The notes: generated from the sequence alone by a model not told the origin. Positions 49,738 to 60,336 are shown, counted from the stretch's first letter. The stretch is 64,000 bases of DNA from Weissella tructae (GCF_000732905.1 NZ_CP007588.1:1-64000), one strand, 5' to 3'. Numbers and translations are program-made.

Positions 49738-52700
49738 ATGTTGAATTTGAAATTCGGTCCAGCAAGTGCTGATCATGAATATGCTTTGTTAGAAGACATG
49801 AAGCAGCTCCTAGAGGCTGATTCAGAAGCACAATTATTCTATATTGTGCCAAACCATATTAAGTTTGAAAGCGAAATTAACGTGCTGACACGTCTATCTG
49901 AAATGATGGGACATCAAGGACGTGCTTTAGCTGTTCCACGTGTACAAGTATTCTCGCTAAGTCGGTTGGCTTGGTATTACATGCAAGATGATGCTTTGTA
50001 CCAACAAGCGAATGTATCAAGTGATGGATTAGCGATGTTGGTACAACGTTTATTGCGTGGGGCAAAAGATGAGTTAGCGTTATACGGTAATATGTTGTCT
50101 AAGCCTGGATTCATCAGCCAATTTTCGGATCAATTACTAGAAATTAAACAAGCGAATTTGAGTTGGGATGAAGTGGCAGAATTAAGTGTTGATGAACAAA
50201 CACCTGAAACTCTGCAACGTAAGATGCACGATTTAAGTCTAATTGGCCAACGCCTAGATGCTTTTCTAAAAGATCAAGGGCGTTATTTAAGTGCGGACTT
50301 ACTACAAGCGTTGAAAGTGTTTTTACGTACAGATAAAGTTGATTTATCAAAACATCATTTCTTTATTAATCGTTATTCTCAAATGACGAACGGTGAAGCG
50401 GGTGTGGTTGAAGCGTTAATCGCAGAAGCAGGGAATGTCACTATTGCACTACCTTCTGATGCAGGATCTGCAAGTTTACGTGAAGCACAAACAGATGAAA
50501 ATGATTTATTCTATAAGCCTAAGATGTTAGGGCGTCGTTTCCAAGGTGTTGCCCAAGATGGCGGGATTGAAACAAGTGTGGTAAACATTGAAGCGCAACG
50601 TGATATGAGCGCAACGATGAAAGCAGTTGAAAAATTCTGGATTACGTATGAACAAGAAGGCGTACCGCAAGAAAAGGCCCATGTAGTTGCTAATGAACTA
50701 GAGGTTTGGAAAGCGAATACGGCCTATCAAGAAATTGAACAAATGGCTCGTCAAATTCGACAAGAAGTGGCCATGGGTAATGCCCGTTATCGCGATTATT
50801 TGTTGATGGCGCGTGATCTGAATCCATATACCAACATGATTCCAGCGATTTTTAATCGCATGGGTATTCCGTTCTTTATGGATGCGGACAAGCAAATGAA
50901 CACGCATCCGTTGGTAGCGTTTATTAAGCAATTATTGGGATTAGAACGCTTCACAACACGTACATTGATGCAATTATTGAAAAATGAATTACTTGTACCA
51001 ACCGATGTGGATATTCAAGACTACCGGGAAGCGTTGGCGATTACTGAAAATTACGTGCTAGCTAAGAATATTCAAGGATGGCAATGGGAATCAGAGACAC
51101 CGTGGCAATATGATTGGAAGGTTTCAAATGTCGAAGATGAGGCGACGCAAGCACAATTAACTTTACGTAACCGTCAACTGGCTTTGATTCATGACCAAGT
51201 TAGTCAAATCATTGTGCCTTTTTTGCAGGCATTAAAGGACGCACCGGATACGCAAACAATGGTGCGAGCATTGTATGTCTTTTTGACTGAGCAAGGTGTG
51301 AGCGCACGTTTGCTAGGTTGGCGTGATGAAGCAATTCAACAAGGTGATTTGTTCCGTGGGCAACAACCAGAACAAGTTTGGCAAACTTTGATGAATCTCT
51401 TGGACGATTTCGTGGATATCTTTGGAAATGAACATATGAGTGTGCCGGATTTACGTGAAACCTTAGTCGCTGGTTTTGACAGTGCGACATACACAGGTAT
51501 TCCAGCCACGATGGACCAAGTTCGTATTACTGAAAGTGGAATCGTGCAAGGACAGAACTATCAAACAGCAATTATTTTTGGTGCCACAGCCCAACAATTG
51601 CCGGCAACGACTCGTACAAAAGCGATTTTGAATGATGGGGATCGTGAATTGCTCTTGCCATTACTACCAGAGTCAGCGAAATTACGTGATACAGCAGATA
51701 AGCAAATGGCCGAAGAATCACTTTTGATGTATAACGCCATGATGAGTCCAACCCAACGTTTAATTTGGTCATATCCAACGAGTGACGGGGATAGTAGTTT
51801 ATCCGGATCAACTTATATCGTTCGTTTAAACGCTCATTTTGTGAACATGGCAGAAACAACATTTGTGCCATTACCTGACCCAACGAGTGAAAATATCGGA
51901 CAATTCGTCGGCTCTCCAGCCACGACTTTGGCGCATGTCATTCGTATGGAACAAATTGCGCATCTAAACAAATTGCCAATTAGTACTGCATGGCAAAGTC
52001 TACGCCAACAAGTATCACAAATTAAACCTGAAATGACGATGCATCTGATGCAGAGTTTGAATTATCACAACCAGGTTGCCCAGCTATCAAGTGGATTAGT
52101 GGACGCTTTATTTGGACGTGATTTGAAGATGTCAGTGTCTCGCCTACAAACTTTTGCACGCAATCCATATGAATTTTTCTTATCATATGGGCTTCGTTTG
52201 CAAGAACGACAAGTCTTACAGCTAACCCCTGCAGATAAAGGAACGTTAATTCACGCCGGCTTTGAACAATTTTTCATGTCGTTAATTCAAGAAAATCTCG
52301 TACTAGGTGAATTAACGGATACTGAGATTACTCAGCGCGTGACGAAAACAATGGAAACTATCTTAGCGGGCGAAGAACAAGAATTAGAAATTTTCAAAAG
52401 TTCACCACAGATGGCTTATTTGACAACCCAATTGGTTCAACAAGTTGCGGCAACGGTATTGAAGATGAAGCGTGGTCAACCAACCAACCATCGTGTGCAA
52501 ACACAAGCGGTCGAAACAACATTTGGATTGGGTGCTCAAGGCTTAGCGCCGGTAAAGTATGATCTTAACCAAGGTAGTTTAACTTTGCGTGGAAAGATTG
52601 ACCGTATGGATGAAATGCAAGCTGGCGACCAACGTTTTGTTACTGTCGTTGATTACAAGTCTAGTGAACGTGATTTCAAATTGAATAAGGTTATTGCCGG

Positions 52701-53271
52701 ACTTGAATTACAATTAATGACTTATTGGGCAGCGATTGCACAAAACACAACGACACCGGTGGGTGGTGCATTGTATTGGAATGCACAAGTACCATGGGTT
52801 AAAGCAAGTGATTTAGACAGTAATTTAGCTTGGTCAGAGATGGTTTCAGCTAGTACAGAAGTGAATGCGACCAATGGAAGTTACGCCGGTGTGTTGACTC
52901 GAGATGAATCATACCTAGAGACGTTAGACCCACAAGAAGGACAACCTAGCTTGTACGGCTTTAAGCGTACGTCAAAGGGAGCGATTAGTAAGACAGGTGA
53001 TAATACCTATACTGATGATGAATTAGCTGTTTTGACACAATTTAACGAATATCAAGTTCGTCGTATTGGGGATGAAATTCTAACGGGTCATTTTGATCTA
53101 CAACCATTTAAAGATGGGAATACGTCAACTGGCTTAGCCAATAGTGCATATAAGCCGGTGATGATGTTTGATGCGGCATTGGGAAACCAATATAAAGACA
53201 TCAGTATGTTCCCAACAAAGCGTCAAGATGCGTTAACTTGGATGCAAGAAGAGATGGAGGAAGAGGAATGA
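49738..53271 (+). CDS. rexB: ATP-dependent nuclease subunit B (AddB/RexB)
   Basis: A 1177-residue subunit of the AddAB/RexAB helicase-nuclease that resects double-strand breaks for RecA. The N-terminal half is a helicase-like fold (NLKFGPASADHEYALLEDM). The C-terminal RecB-family nuclease domain shows GTLIHAGFEQFF near 840 and the catalytic VTVVDYKSSERDFKL near 980. The Walker A of AddB and the full iron-sulfur cysteine set are absent, as is usual for the lactobacillales RexB branch. A strong SD GAAGGAGGAG is present. It overlaps rexA by 4 bases. Confidence 0.92.
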   Translation: MLNLKFGPASADHEYALLEDMKQLLEADSEAQLFYIVPNHIKFESEINVLTRLSEMMGHQGRALAVPRVQVFSLSRLAWYYMQDDALYQQANVSSDGLAMLVQRLLRGAKDELALYGNMLSKPGFISQFSDQLLEIKQANLSWDEVAELSVDEQTPETLQRKMHDLSLIGQRLDAFLKDQGRYLSADLLQALKVFLRTDKVDLSKHHFFINRYSQMTNGEAGVVEALIAEAGNVTIALPSDAGSASLREAQTDENDLFYKPKMLGRRFQGVAQDGGIETSVVNIEAQRDMSATMKAVEKFWITYEQEGVPQEKAHVVANELEVWKANTAYQEIEQMARQIRQEVAMGNARYRDYLLMARDLNPYTNMIPAIFNRMGIPFFMDADKQMNTHPLVAFIKQLLGLERFTTRTLMQLLKNELLVPTDVDIQDYREALAITENYVLAKNIQGWQWESETPWQYDWKVSNVEDEATQAQLTLRNRQLALIHDQVSQIIVPFLQALKDAPDTQTMVRALYVFLTEQGVSARLLGWRDEAIQQGDLFRGQQPEQVWQTLMNLLDDFVDIFGNEHMSVPDLRETLVAGFDSATYTGIPATMDQVRITESGIVQGQNYQTAIIFGATAQQLPATTRTKAILNDGDRELLLPLLPESAKLRDTADKQMAEESLLMYNAMMSPTQRLIWSYPTSDGDSSLSGSTYIVRLNAHFVNMAETTFVPLPDPTSENIGQFVGSPATTLAHVIRMEQIAHLNKLPISTAWQSLRQQVSQIKPEMTMHLMQSLNYHNQVAQLSSGLVDALFGRDLKMSVSRLQTFARNPYEFFLSYGLRLQERQVLQLTPADKGTLIHAGFEQFFMSLIQENLVLGELTDTEITQRVTKTMETILAGEEQELEIFKSSPQMAYLTTQLVQQVAATVLKMKRGQPTNHRVQTQAVETTFGLGAQGLAPVKYDLNQGSLTLRGKIDRMDEMQAGDQRFVTVVDYKSSERDFKLNKVIAGLELQLMTYWAAIAQNTTTPVGGALYWNAQVPWVKASDLDSNLAWSEMVSASTEVNATNGSYAGVLTRDESYLETLDPQEGQPSLYGFKRTSKGAISKTGDNTYTDDELAVLTQFNEYQVRRIGDEILTGHFDLQPFKDGNTSTGLANSAYKPVMMFDAALGNQYKDISMFPTKRQDALTWMQEEMEEEE

Positions 53272-56200
53272 ATTTTACGCCAACGCAATCGGCAGCGATT
53301 GAAACAAAAGGTAAAAATATTCTAGTTTCGGCTTCAGCCGGATCTGGGAAAACGCGTGTCCTAGTTGAACGTGTGTTGCGTCGCTTGTTGGCTGGTGAGA
53401 ACATCAATGAATTTTTGATTGTAACTTTTACCGAAGCCGCAGCCGCAGAAATGAAAGAACGACTAGAAAAGGTTATTCGCACCAATTTACAGGATGCTGA
53501 AGGAGACCAACGCCAACATTTATTGAAACAATTACGTTTGTTGAATGTGGCTAATATTTCGACACTGCACGCCTTTGCGCTACGTCTCATTGAACAATAT
53601 CACTATACAATTGATTTGGATCCACAATTTCGATTGTTAGATGATGCTGAGCGGACTTTATTGATGCACAATGTGTATCAATCTCTTTTGAATGATGCCT
53701 ATGAAAATGATGATGCGGGGACCTTTAAAGCGTTGGTCACGCAATTTAAATCTGCAAGTCAAGATGATGGTCCCTTACGGGAAGCAGTCTTTACGCTATT
53801 TAATTTTGCAATGGCACGACCAGATACGTCAGAATGGTTAGCTAATTTGGTCACAGCATACGCATATGAAGGTAACTTTACGCAAACAGTGTTTTACCAA
53901 ACGGAAGTTCTGCCATTATTGAAGGCTGAAATCATTGGATTAGCAGCGGAAGCAGAGCGTGCGTTACGCCAAGCACCAGATACAGATGAAAGTGAAGCAG
54001 CATTAAATCGTAAAGCGAATTTGGAAAACGATGCCGATTTCTTTGATAGCATGAACCAAATGTTGGCGAATCCTGATTTGAGTTGGGATGATTTACGTCG
54101 CATGATGTTAAATGATGACCAACCTACAAAGTGGGGAGCAGCACGTCATGCAAAAGCGAAAGCCAGTCGTTTTAGTAAAGATGACGCAGAACTGAAAGAA
54201 GCCTGGGATGCAGTTAAAATTGGGCGTGACTATCGTTTAACACAATTGGATAAATTGCGTAGCCAATACTTTATCTTGGATGAGGCTGGGCAAGAGGTGG
54301 CGTTGACTGGTGCGCAAGCAACATTACGTCAATTAGTGACCTTTACAGAACAATTCCGAGATGCGTTTTTGAAAGAAAAATTGGCACAAAAGACGGTTGA
54401 TTTTAATGACCTGGAACATTTTGCGTTAGAAATTGTGCAACAAGATGCCGTTGTACAAGAATTGTCAGCGCGTTACAGCGAAGTCATGGTCGATGAATAC
54501 CAAGACACAAATCAATTACAAGAAGCCATCTTGAGTCGGATTGCTGGGGATGATAATACCTTCCAAGTAGGAGATATTAAGCAATCGATTTATAAGTTCC
54601 GACAAGCCGACCCTTCTTTGTTTGGGAGTAAATTACATGACTATCCGTTGGATGATCAAAGTGATGTGATTACCCTACAAGAGAATTTCCGTTCACATCC
54701 TAATGTTACGAAGTTTATTAACTACATTTTCGGACAAATTATGAGTGAACAATTAGGGGATGTGGAATATACCGGTACGGCAGAATTAGTGGCTGGTGCG
54801 GATTATTATCCCAAAGAAGTAAGTAAGCATGCAGAGTTGTTGGTTTATCTGAGCGAAGTTGACGATGATGCTGATAAGTACACAAGTACCATTGGACAAA
54901 TTCGCTTAATGGCTTGGAAAATTAAAGCGTTGATGGCTGATGAAACAACACGTATTTTTGATCGTGAAGAGAAAGAATTACGTCGACCAACCTATGATGA
55001 CTTTACAATTCTGGTGCCGACTAAATTACAGAACTTAGATGTGATTGATGTCTTCAATAAATTGGACTTACCATTGGCGGTGGATGGGACCGAAAACTTT
55101 TTCCAAACCACTGAAATTTCCGTCATGCTGAGCTTGTTGCGTATCATTGATAATCCACATCAAGATATCCCGTTGGCGGCGGTATTACGTTCACCAATGT
55201 ATGGGCTTGATGAAAATGCATTGGCTGTAATCCGTTTACAAGATATGCAGGGTGATTTTTATCAAGCATTAACATGTTTCAATGAATTGGAAATTGCTGA
55301 TGTGACCTTTGGTGGGATGGATGTGGAAGCCATTCAGCGCATTAAGATGATTGTTAGTCGCTTTATGGATCAACTAGCTGAATTTAAGATTTTGGCGACA
55401 CAAAATCAATTGGTTGACTTGATTTGGCGTATTTTTGATAAGACAGGTTGGCTAGATTACGTGGGTGGCTTACCGTCTGGACCACAACGTCAAGCGAATT
55501 TACATGCGCTATATGAACGAGCCGCTAGTTTCCAACAATCGAATTTTGTTGGCTTGTATCAATTCGTCAGCTACATTACTGAATTACAAGAAAAAGAACG
55601 TGATTTAGGTGTTGCGGATGCCAATGTTACGGATAACAGTATTCGTTTGATGACCATCCATCGTTCAAAAGGATTGGAATTTCCAATTGTATTCTTACTA
55701 AACAGTACCCGCGACATGGTTTCTACCAATGAAGTTAAGGGGAAAGTGTTAGTGGATGCGTATGCAGGAGCTGGAATTGATTACGTTGATGTGGAACATC
55801 AACTGCAATTGCCAACAATTCAACGTGAAGTCGTTAAAACGGCCCGCCAAAAAGGTGCCTTTGCGGAACAATTACGTGTGCTGTATGTTGCGTTGACACG
55901 TGCGGAACAAGAAGTGTTCCTAGTGGGATCATATGATACTGCTAAGCAAATGCTCGATAAGTGGCAATTGAGTCAACATGGACAAGACTGGATGTTACCT
56001 GAATGGGTACGTCTACAAGGAAAGTCATATATGGATTTGGCAGGGATGGCCTTGTTACGTCATCCTGATATTGAACAACGCTTGCACATCACAGATGCTG
56101 AAGTTGACTTGACGGATATTAAACCATTAGTACCAAAGGATGAATTCGTGAAGCCAGCAGAAGAAGAGATGGCGGAATTTTTGGCGAATCAGCTCAAATT

Positions 56201-57065
56201 CAATATCGATACTAAGACATTTTCAGAGTTGCAAGCCGATGAAGTAGCTCAATATGATGCAAAAATTGTTGAGACTACGCCGGTTGTTGATCCGCTAATC
56301 ACAAATGTGGATGTAACGAATTGGCAACCAGTTCTAGAATATGATTATTCATTTGATTCAGCGACACATGCAACAGCCTATCAATCTGTTTCAGAAGTAA
56401 AGCGTCTATTTGAAGACCCAGACCTTACAGCAGGACGTGGTGTGGCAGATACGCGTCTAGATCCACAAGCCACGACTGGATTGCGTTTTGTAAATGATGA
56501 ATTGCCAGAACCTAAATTCATGCAAGTGGCGACTAATCAAGTTACTGCAGCTGCAATTGGAACGGGGACGCATTTAGTGTTGCAAAGTATTAATCTAGCT
56601 AAGGGTGTTCCAACGTTAGATGGCATTGGGCAAACAATCGATGATTTGGTTAAATCAGAATTATTAGATGTTGCTGTCGCCAAGAAAATCAATCGAGAAA
56701 GTATCCTAACATTCTTTACTGGAACCGATTTAGGCCAACAGATGGTCTTGAACCAGGCTAGTTTAAAGCGAGAAGTGCCCTTTTCATTGTTGTTGGATGC
56801 GAAAATGTTATATAAAGACTTTGCAGGCGACGATCGTGTGTTAGTGCATGGTATTATCGATGGATATTTCATGAAGGGGGATGAATTATGGTTATTTGAC
56901 TATAAAACAGACCGCATGATTGATGATAATGCTGAGCAAATGCTTAAAGAACGCTATGCGGGGCAATTAAATATCTATGCGCAGGCACTAATTGCAATGG
57001 GATTGCCACAACCTAAGAAGTTTATCTATGCATTATCAATTGGAAAAACAATTGAATTAGGATAA
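53268..57065 (+). CDS. rexA: ATP-dependent helicase/nuclease subunit A (AddA/RexA)
   Basis: A 1265-residue UvrD-type superfamily 1 helicase with a C-terminal nuclease. The ATG at 53268 overlaps the rexB stop (ATGA). Walker A SASAGSGKTRVLVERVL is near residue 20. Motif II reads VMVDEYQDTNQLQ near 412, and motif VI VLYVALTRAEQEVFLVG near 885. The nuclease motif LWLFDYKTDRM lies near the C-terminus. It partners RexB in one heterodimer. A terminator follows. Confidence 0.95.
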   Translation: MNFTPTQSAAIETKGKNILVSASAGSGKTRVLVERVLRRLLAGENINEFLIVTFTEAAAAEMKERLEKVIRTNLQDAEGDQRQHLLKQLRLLNVANISTLHAFALRLIEQYHYTIDLDPQFRLLDDAERTLLMHNVYQSLLNDAYENDDAGTFKALVTQFKSASQDDGPLREAVFTLFNFAMARPDTSEWLANLVTAYAYEGNFTQTVFYQTEVLPLLKAEIIGLAAEAERALRQAPDTDESEAALNRKANLENDADFFDSMNQMLANPDLSWDDLRRMMLNDDQPTKWGAARHAKAKASRFSKDDAELKEAWDAVKIGRDYRLTQLDKLRSQYFILDEAGQEVALTGAQATLRQLVTFTEQFRDAFLKEKLAQKTVDFNDLEHFALEIVQQDAVVQELSARYSEVMVDEYQDTNQLQEAILSRIAGDDNTFQVGDIKQSIYKFRQADPSLFGSKLHDYPLDDQSDVITLQENFRSHPNVTKFINYIFGQIMSEQLGDVEYTGTAELVAGADYYPKEVSKHAELLVYLSEVDDDADKYTSTIGQIRLMAWKIKALMADETTRIFDREEKELRRPTYDDFTILVPTKLQNLDVIDVFNKLDLPLAVDGTENFFQTTEISVMLSLLRIIDNPHQDIPLAAVLRSPMYGLDENALAVIRLQDMQGDFYQALTCFNELEIADVTFGGMDVEAIQRIKMIVSRFMDQLAEFKILATQNQLVDLIWRIFDKTGWLDYVGGLPSGPQRQANLHALYERAASFQQSNFVGLYQFVSYITELQEKERDLGVADANVTDNSIRLMTIHRSKGLEFPIVFLLNSTRDMVSTNEVKGKVLVDAYAGAGIDYVDVEHQLQLPTIQREVVKTARQKGAFAEQLRVLYVALTRAEQEVFLVGSYDTAKQMLDKWQLSQHGQDWMLPEWVRLQGKSYMDLAGMALLRHPDIEQRLHITDAEVDLTDIKPLVPKDEFVKPAEEEMAEFLANQLKFNIDTKTFSELQADEVAQYDAKIVETTPVVDPLITNVDVTNWQPVLEYDYSFDSATHATAYQSVSEVKRLFEDPDLTAGRGVADTRLDPQATTGLRFVNDELPEPKFMQVATNQVTAAAIGTGTHLVLQSINLAKGVPTLDGIGQTIDDLVKSELLDVAVAKKINRESILTFFTGTDLGQQMVLNQASLKREVPFSLLLDAKMLYKDFAGDDRVLVHGIIDGYFMKGDELWLFDYKTDRMIDDNAEQMLKERYAGQLNIYAQALIAMGLPQPKKFIYALSIGKTIELG

Positions 57066-57092
57066 TCTATTAAAAATATAACGAATGAAAAA

Positions 57093-57137
57093 GATGACGG
57101 GATAGCCCTTTGAGGGCTTAACTGTCATCTTTTTTTA
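57093..57137 (+). terminator. Terminator after rexA
   Basis: AAGATGAC with inner AGCCC and their complements, then seven T. Confidence 0.85.
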
Positions 57138-57155
57138 AATTATTTGCCTTTTGTT

Positions 57156-57173
57156 TTGTGATTTAATTCACAT
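57156..57173. promoter_or_regulatory. Upstream Rex/CRP-like palindrome at adhP
   Basis: TTGTGATTTAATTCACAT matches the Rex consensus TTGTGAANNNNTTCACAA with two mismatches. It also fits TGTGA-N6-TCACA, so a CRP/FNR-type protein is an alternative. It lies 7 bases upstream of the -35. Confidence 0.5.
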
Positions 57174-57179
57174 TTTAGA

Positions 57180-57208
57180 TTGAAAGATAACCGGCTCTTT
57201 GTTAAAAT
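57180..57208 (+). promoter_or_regulatory. adhP promoter
   Basis: TTGAAA (57180-57185), a 17-bp spacer and TAAAAT (57203-57208). Flanked on both sides by Rex-like palindromes. Confidence 0.75.
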
Positions 57209-57212
57209 TAAC

Positions 57213-57230
57213 TTGTGAAGTAGTTAACAA
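57213..57230. promoter_or_regulatory. Rex-like operator downstream of the adhP -10
   Basis: TTGTGAAGTAGTTAACAA matches TTGTGAANNNNTTCACAA with one mismatch. It is the core of a larger 15-bp perfect inverted repeat (57202-57216 and 57227-57241). The position, just past the -10, suits repression by NADH-responsive Rex. Confidence 0.6.
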
Positions 57231-57258
57231 GTTAATTTTAATCGGAGGATTGGGAATT

Positions 57259-58305
57259 ATGAAAGCAGCAGTTGTACGTCAAAATTTAGATGGATACGTA
57301 GATTTAATTGATAATTGGCAACCACGTGCATTGGGGTTTGGGGAAGCTTTGATCGATATGGAATATTGTGGATTGTGTCATACTGATTTGCATGTGGCAA
57401 ATGGTGATTTTGGTGATCCAAACCAATTTAACCCGCGTGAGTTTAGCCGCGTTATTGGTCACGAAGGAGTGGGGATTGTGTCTAAGTTGGGAGAAGGCGC
57501 ATCCGACTATCTAAAGGTTGGGGATCGTGTTTCTGTTGCTTGGTTCTATGATGCCTGTGGAAACTGTGAATTCTGTAATACAGGGAACGAAACATTTTGT
57601 CGTAAGGTACGCAATTCAGGTTATTCAATTGACGGTGGTATGGCACAACAAGCGGTTGTTAATGCCAAGTACGCTGTTAAAGTACCTGATGGACTTGATC
57701 CAATGGAAGCATCATCAATTACTTGTGCTGGAGTGACCATGTATAAGTCATTGAAGGTTGGAGAAACGAAGCCAGGGCAATGGGTTTCTGTTGTCGGAGC
57801 TGGTGGACTAGGTAATTTGGCAATTCAATATGCACATAACGTGTTTGGAGCCCGTGTTGTAGCGGTGGATGGAAATCCGGAAAAATTGGAAGCTGCTCGT
57901 GAAAACGGGGCCGAATTGTTGATTAACCGTAAGACGGAAGATGTGCCTGCAATTATTCAAGCGAAAACAGGTGGTGTCCACAATGCTCAGGTGACGGCCG
58001 TAAATGCCCAAGCTTTTAATCAAGCAGTAGAATCACTACGTCCAATGGGGAAGTTGGTAGCGGTGGCTTTGCCACAAGGTAACATGGATTTGAATATCGT
58101 GAAGACTGTATTGGATGGTATCACGGTTAGTGGATCATTGGTGGGAACGCGTACAGATCTAGCGGAAGCCTTTGAATTCGGAGCGCAAAAGAAAGTTAAG
58201 CCAATTGTACAACGTGCGGATATTCGTGATATTAATGATGTTATCGATGAAATGCACAACAATAAGATTACTGGGCGTATGGTCTTTGACTTTACATCAT
58301 TGTAA
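57259..58305 (+). CDS. adhP: Zinc-dependent alcohol dehydrogenase (AdhP type)
   Basis: A 348-residue medium-chain dehydrogenase that reduces acetaldehyde to ethanol with NADH, or the reverse. The ATG at 57259 follows GGAGGATTGGG. Catalytic zinc ligands are in [10 protein letters not shown] (near 37) and GHEGVG (near 66). The structural zinc cysteines are in [15 protein letters not shown] (near 98). The NAD loop [13 protein letters not shown] is near 183. In a heterofermenter the enzyme regenerates NAD from acetyl-phosphate-derived acetaldehyde. The Rex-like sites at its promoter support NADH control. Confidence 0.95.
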   Translation: MKAAVVRQNLDGYVDLIDNWQPRALGFGEALIDMEYCGLCHTDLHVANGDFGDPNQFNPREFSRVIGHEGVGIVSKLGEGASDYLKVGDRVSVAWFYDACGNCEFCNTGNETFCRKVRNSGYSIDGGMAQQAVVNAKYAVKVPDGLDPMEASSITCAGVTMYKSLKVGETKPGQWVSVVGAGGLGNLAIQYAHNVFGARVVAVDGNPEKLEAARENGAELLINRKTEDVPAIIQAKTGGVHNAQVTAVNAQAFNQAVESLRPMGKLVAVALPQGNMDLNIVKTVLDGITVSGSLVGTRTDLAEAFEFGAQKKVKPIVQRADIRDINDVIDEMHNNKITGRMVFDFTSL

Positions 58306-58319
58306 TGGCGTAAGTTTTA

Positions 58320-58347
58320 AGCGATAGTGAAAACTATCGGCTTTTTT
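58320..58347 (+). terminator. Terminator after adhP
   Basis: AGC.ATAGT pairs with ACTAT.GGCT around GAAA, then six T. Confidence 0.8.
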
Positions 58348-58348
58348 G

Positions 58349-58377
58349 TTGACAAAATAATCTAGGTATAATATTAT
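58349..58377 (+). promoter_or_regulatory. Promoter of the YxeA-type gene
   Basis: TTGACA (58349-58354), a 17-bp spacer and TATTAT (58372-58377). An overlapping TATAAT at 58367 is too close to this -35. Confidence 0.75.
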
Positions 58378-58441
58378 TCTTTGTATAGTATATAGTGTAT
58401 CGGATATAACATTTAAGAAAAGATATTTTGGAGGATGTATC

Positions 58442-58804
58442 ATGGCTAAGATTATTAAGTTTATTGCAATTGTTGGTGTGCTAGCGGCTGGAGTAGCTGG
58501 TGGTATGTATTACAAAGACACGTACATGGGGCAAGCGTACTACACGCAAGTTTCAACAAATGTGCAACCAACTACGATGAAGGATAATTCTGGAAAGTCT
58601 ATGGGTGAAGTCTTTACTTATAATGAAAAAGCCTTTAATGATAAAGGGGAAGCCCGTGATCTAGAATGGAATGCATTTGAAGATAAGGCGTTTCCTGTTG
58701 GTACATGGGTGAAAGTAGACGCAAGTAAGAAGCGTACAATTGGATATAAGGTTATTAAGCAAAACGAAGTTCCTGAAAAGGCACAAAAAGCACTAGGTGC
58801 GTAG
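58442..58804 (+). CDS. YxeA family protein (DUF1093)
   Basis: A 120-residue secreted or membrane-anchored small protein. An N-terminal hydrophobic helix (IIKFIAIVGVLAAGVAGGMYY, about 4-24) precedes YYTQV and the C-terminal OB-like core ending RTIGYKVIKQNEVPEKAQKAL, typical of DUF1093/YxeA. The function is unknown. GGAGGA precedes the ATG. It is monocistronic, with its own promoter and terminator. Confidence 0.87.
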   Translation: MAKIIKFIAIVGVLAAGVAGGMYYKDTYMGQAYYTQVSTNVQPTTMKDNSGKSMGEVFTYNEKAFNDKGEARDLEWNAFEDKAFPVGTWVKVDASKKRTIGYKVIKQNEVPEKAQKALGA

Positions 58805-58814
58805 AAGTAAATAG

Positions 58815-58851
58815 AAAAAGCCGTAGTTACTTAAGTAACTACGGCTTTTTT
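58815..58851. terminator. Bidirectional terminator between yxeA-type gene and zwf
   Basis: AAAGCCGTAGTTACTT/AAGTAACTACGGCTTT with A and T runs. Confidence 0.92.
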
Positions 58852-58869
58852 CATATTAAGCGATGTTAA

Positions 58870-60336
58870 TTAACCTTCAAATACCCAAGTAGCATTGTCC
58901 TTGGCCAAAAATTCATCTGACGCAGCAGGTCCCATTGAACCTGAAACGTAGTTAGGGAATTCAGCGTGTGAATTGTCCCAAGCTTCTTGTACGGCATCAA
59001 CGAACTTCCAAGCAACGGCAACACCGTTCCAGTCAGCGAAGTTAGAACCGTTTCCGTCCATCGCATCGTGAATCATACGTTCGTATGGTTCAGGAGTGAT
59101 AGCCTTGTCTTCTGCAGGTACTTGCCATTCCAATGTAACTGGACGTAGGGCGAAGTCTTCAGCAACCTTCTTAGCGTTCATCGTGAATTCAACCTTACCA
59201 ACTGGGTCGATTAGAATTGACAAAACAGGGTTTACCAAAGCATCACCGGCCATACCGAAGATGTTAGCATCCTTCTTGAAGACAACGTCAACACGTGTTT
59301 GCTTAGCAGCTAGACGCTTTCCTGAACGGATGAAGAAAGGAACACCTTCCCAACGATCCATATCGAATTGTAGCTTACCAGCAACGAATGTGTTGTTTTG
59401 TGATTCAGCAGGTACGTCAGGTTCGTCCAAGTAACGACGTTGGCTACCATCGGCTGATTCACCGTATTGACCACGAACGAAGTTTTCAGCAACTTCATCT
59501 GCTGAGTAAATCTTCAATGCGTTAAAGGCAGCGTTCTTAGCAGCACGGATATCTGTATCAGTAAATGATGCAGGCTTTTCCATGGCTAGCCAACCAATGA
59601 TTTGCATTGTGTGGTTTTGGATCATGTCGCGCAAAGCACCAGATGTATCGTAGTAACCAGCACGTTCTTCAACACCAAGTACTTCTGACAAAGTAACTTG
59701 GATGTTGTCGATGTAATCCTTGTTCCATGCAGCATCGATCAAGTTGTTTCCAAAACGAAGTGGTGCAATGTTTTGAACCATTTCCTTACCTAGGTAGTGG
59801 TCGATACGGAAGATTTGATCGTCATCAAATGCAGCAGACAATTCTGCTTGCAATTCTTCGGCTGTCGCGTATGATACACCGAATGGCTTTTCAATCATCA
59901 AACGGTTGTATTCACCGTTTTCAGTCAACAAACCTTCTGACTTCAAGTACTTAGCAATTGTACCGAAGAAACGAGGTGCCACAGACATGTAGAAGATACG
60001 GTTACCCTTCAAGTTGTACTTGGCATCCAATTCGTTGTTCAAGTCAAGCATTGGCTTGTAAGCCGCAGGGTCTGTAATATCTTGATGTACGTAGTAGAAA
60101 TGTGAAATGAATGCTTCAGCATTTGCTTCGTCTTCTACGAAATCAGCGATTGATTCGCGGACCATTTGGTGGAATTCTTCAGTCGTTAAGTCTTGGCGCG
60201 CAGCACCGACTACGGCGAAGTGTTCTTGAAGGAAGCCCTTCTTGTATAGGTTGTAAACTGAAGGGTATAGCTTACGCTTAGCAAGGTCTCCAGTTCCACC
60301 GAAAAATGTTAATAATGTTGTAATTTCTTCAGGCAC
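58870..60336 (-). CDS. zwf: Glucose-6-phosphate dehydrogenase
   Basis: A 488-residue enzyme that oxidises glucose-6-phosphate to 6-phosphogluconolactone, the first step of heterofermentative hexose use. The start is GTG (60334-60336) with AAAGGAG 7 bases upstream. The NAD(P) loop FGGTGDLAKRK is at residues 12-22, and the catalytic RIDHYLGKEMVQNI has His180. The length matches the Leuconostoc dual-cofactor enzyme. Cofactor choice cannot be read with certainty. The codon bias fits high expression. A cre-like site lies about 100 bases upstream. Confidence 0.96.
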   Translation of the reverse strand: MPEEITTLLTFFGGTGDLAKRKLYPSVYNLYKKGFLQEHFAVVGAARQDLTTEEFHQMVRESIADFVEDEANAEAFISHFYYVHQDITDPAAYKPMLDLNNELDAKYNLKGNRIFYMSVAPRFFGTIAKYLKSEGLLTENGEYNRLMIEKPFGVSYATAEELQAELSAAFDDDQIFRIDHYLGKEMVQNIAPLRFGNNLIDAAWNKDYIDNIQVTLSEVLGVEERAGYYDTSGALRDMIQNHTMQIIGWLAMEKPASFTDTDIRAAKNAAFNALKIYSADEVAENFVRGQYGESADGSQRRYLDEPDVPAESQNNTFVAGKLQFDMDRWEGVPFFIRSGKRLAAKQTRVDVVFKKDANIFGMAGDALVNPVLSILIDPVGKVEFTMNAKKVAEDFALRPVTLEWQVPAEDKAITPEPYERMIHDAMDGNGSNFADWNGVAVAWKFVDAVQEAWDNSHAEFPNYVSGSMGPAASDEFLAKDNATWVFEG

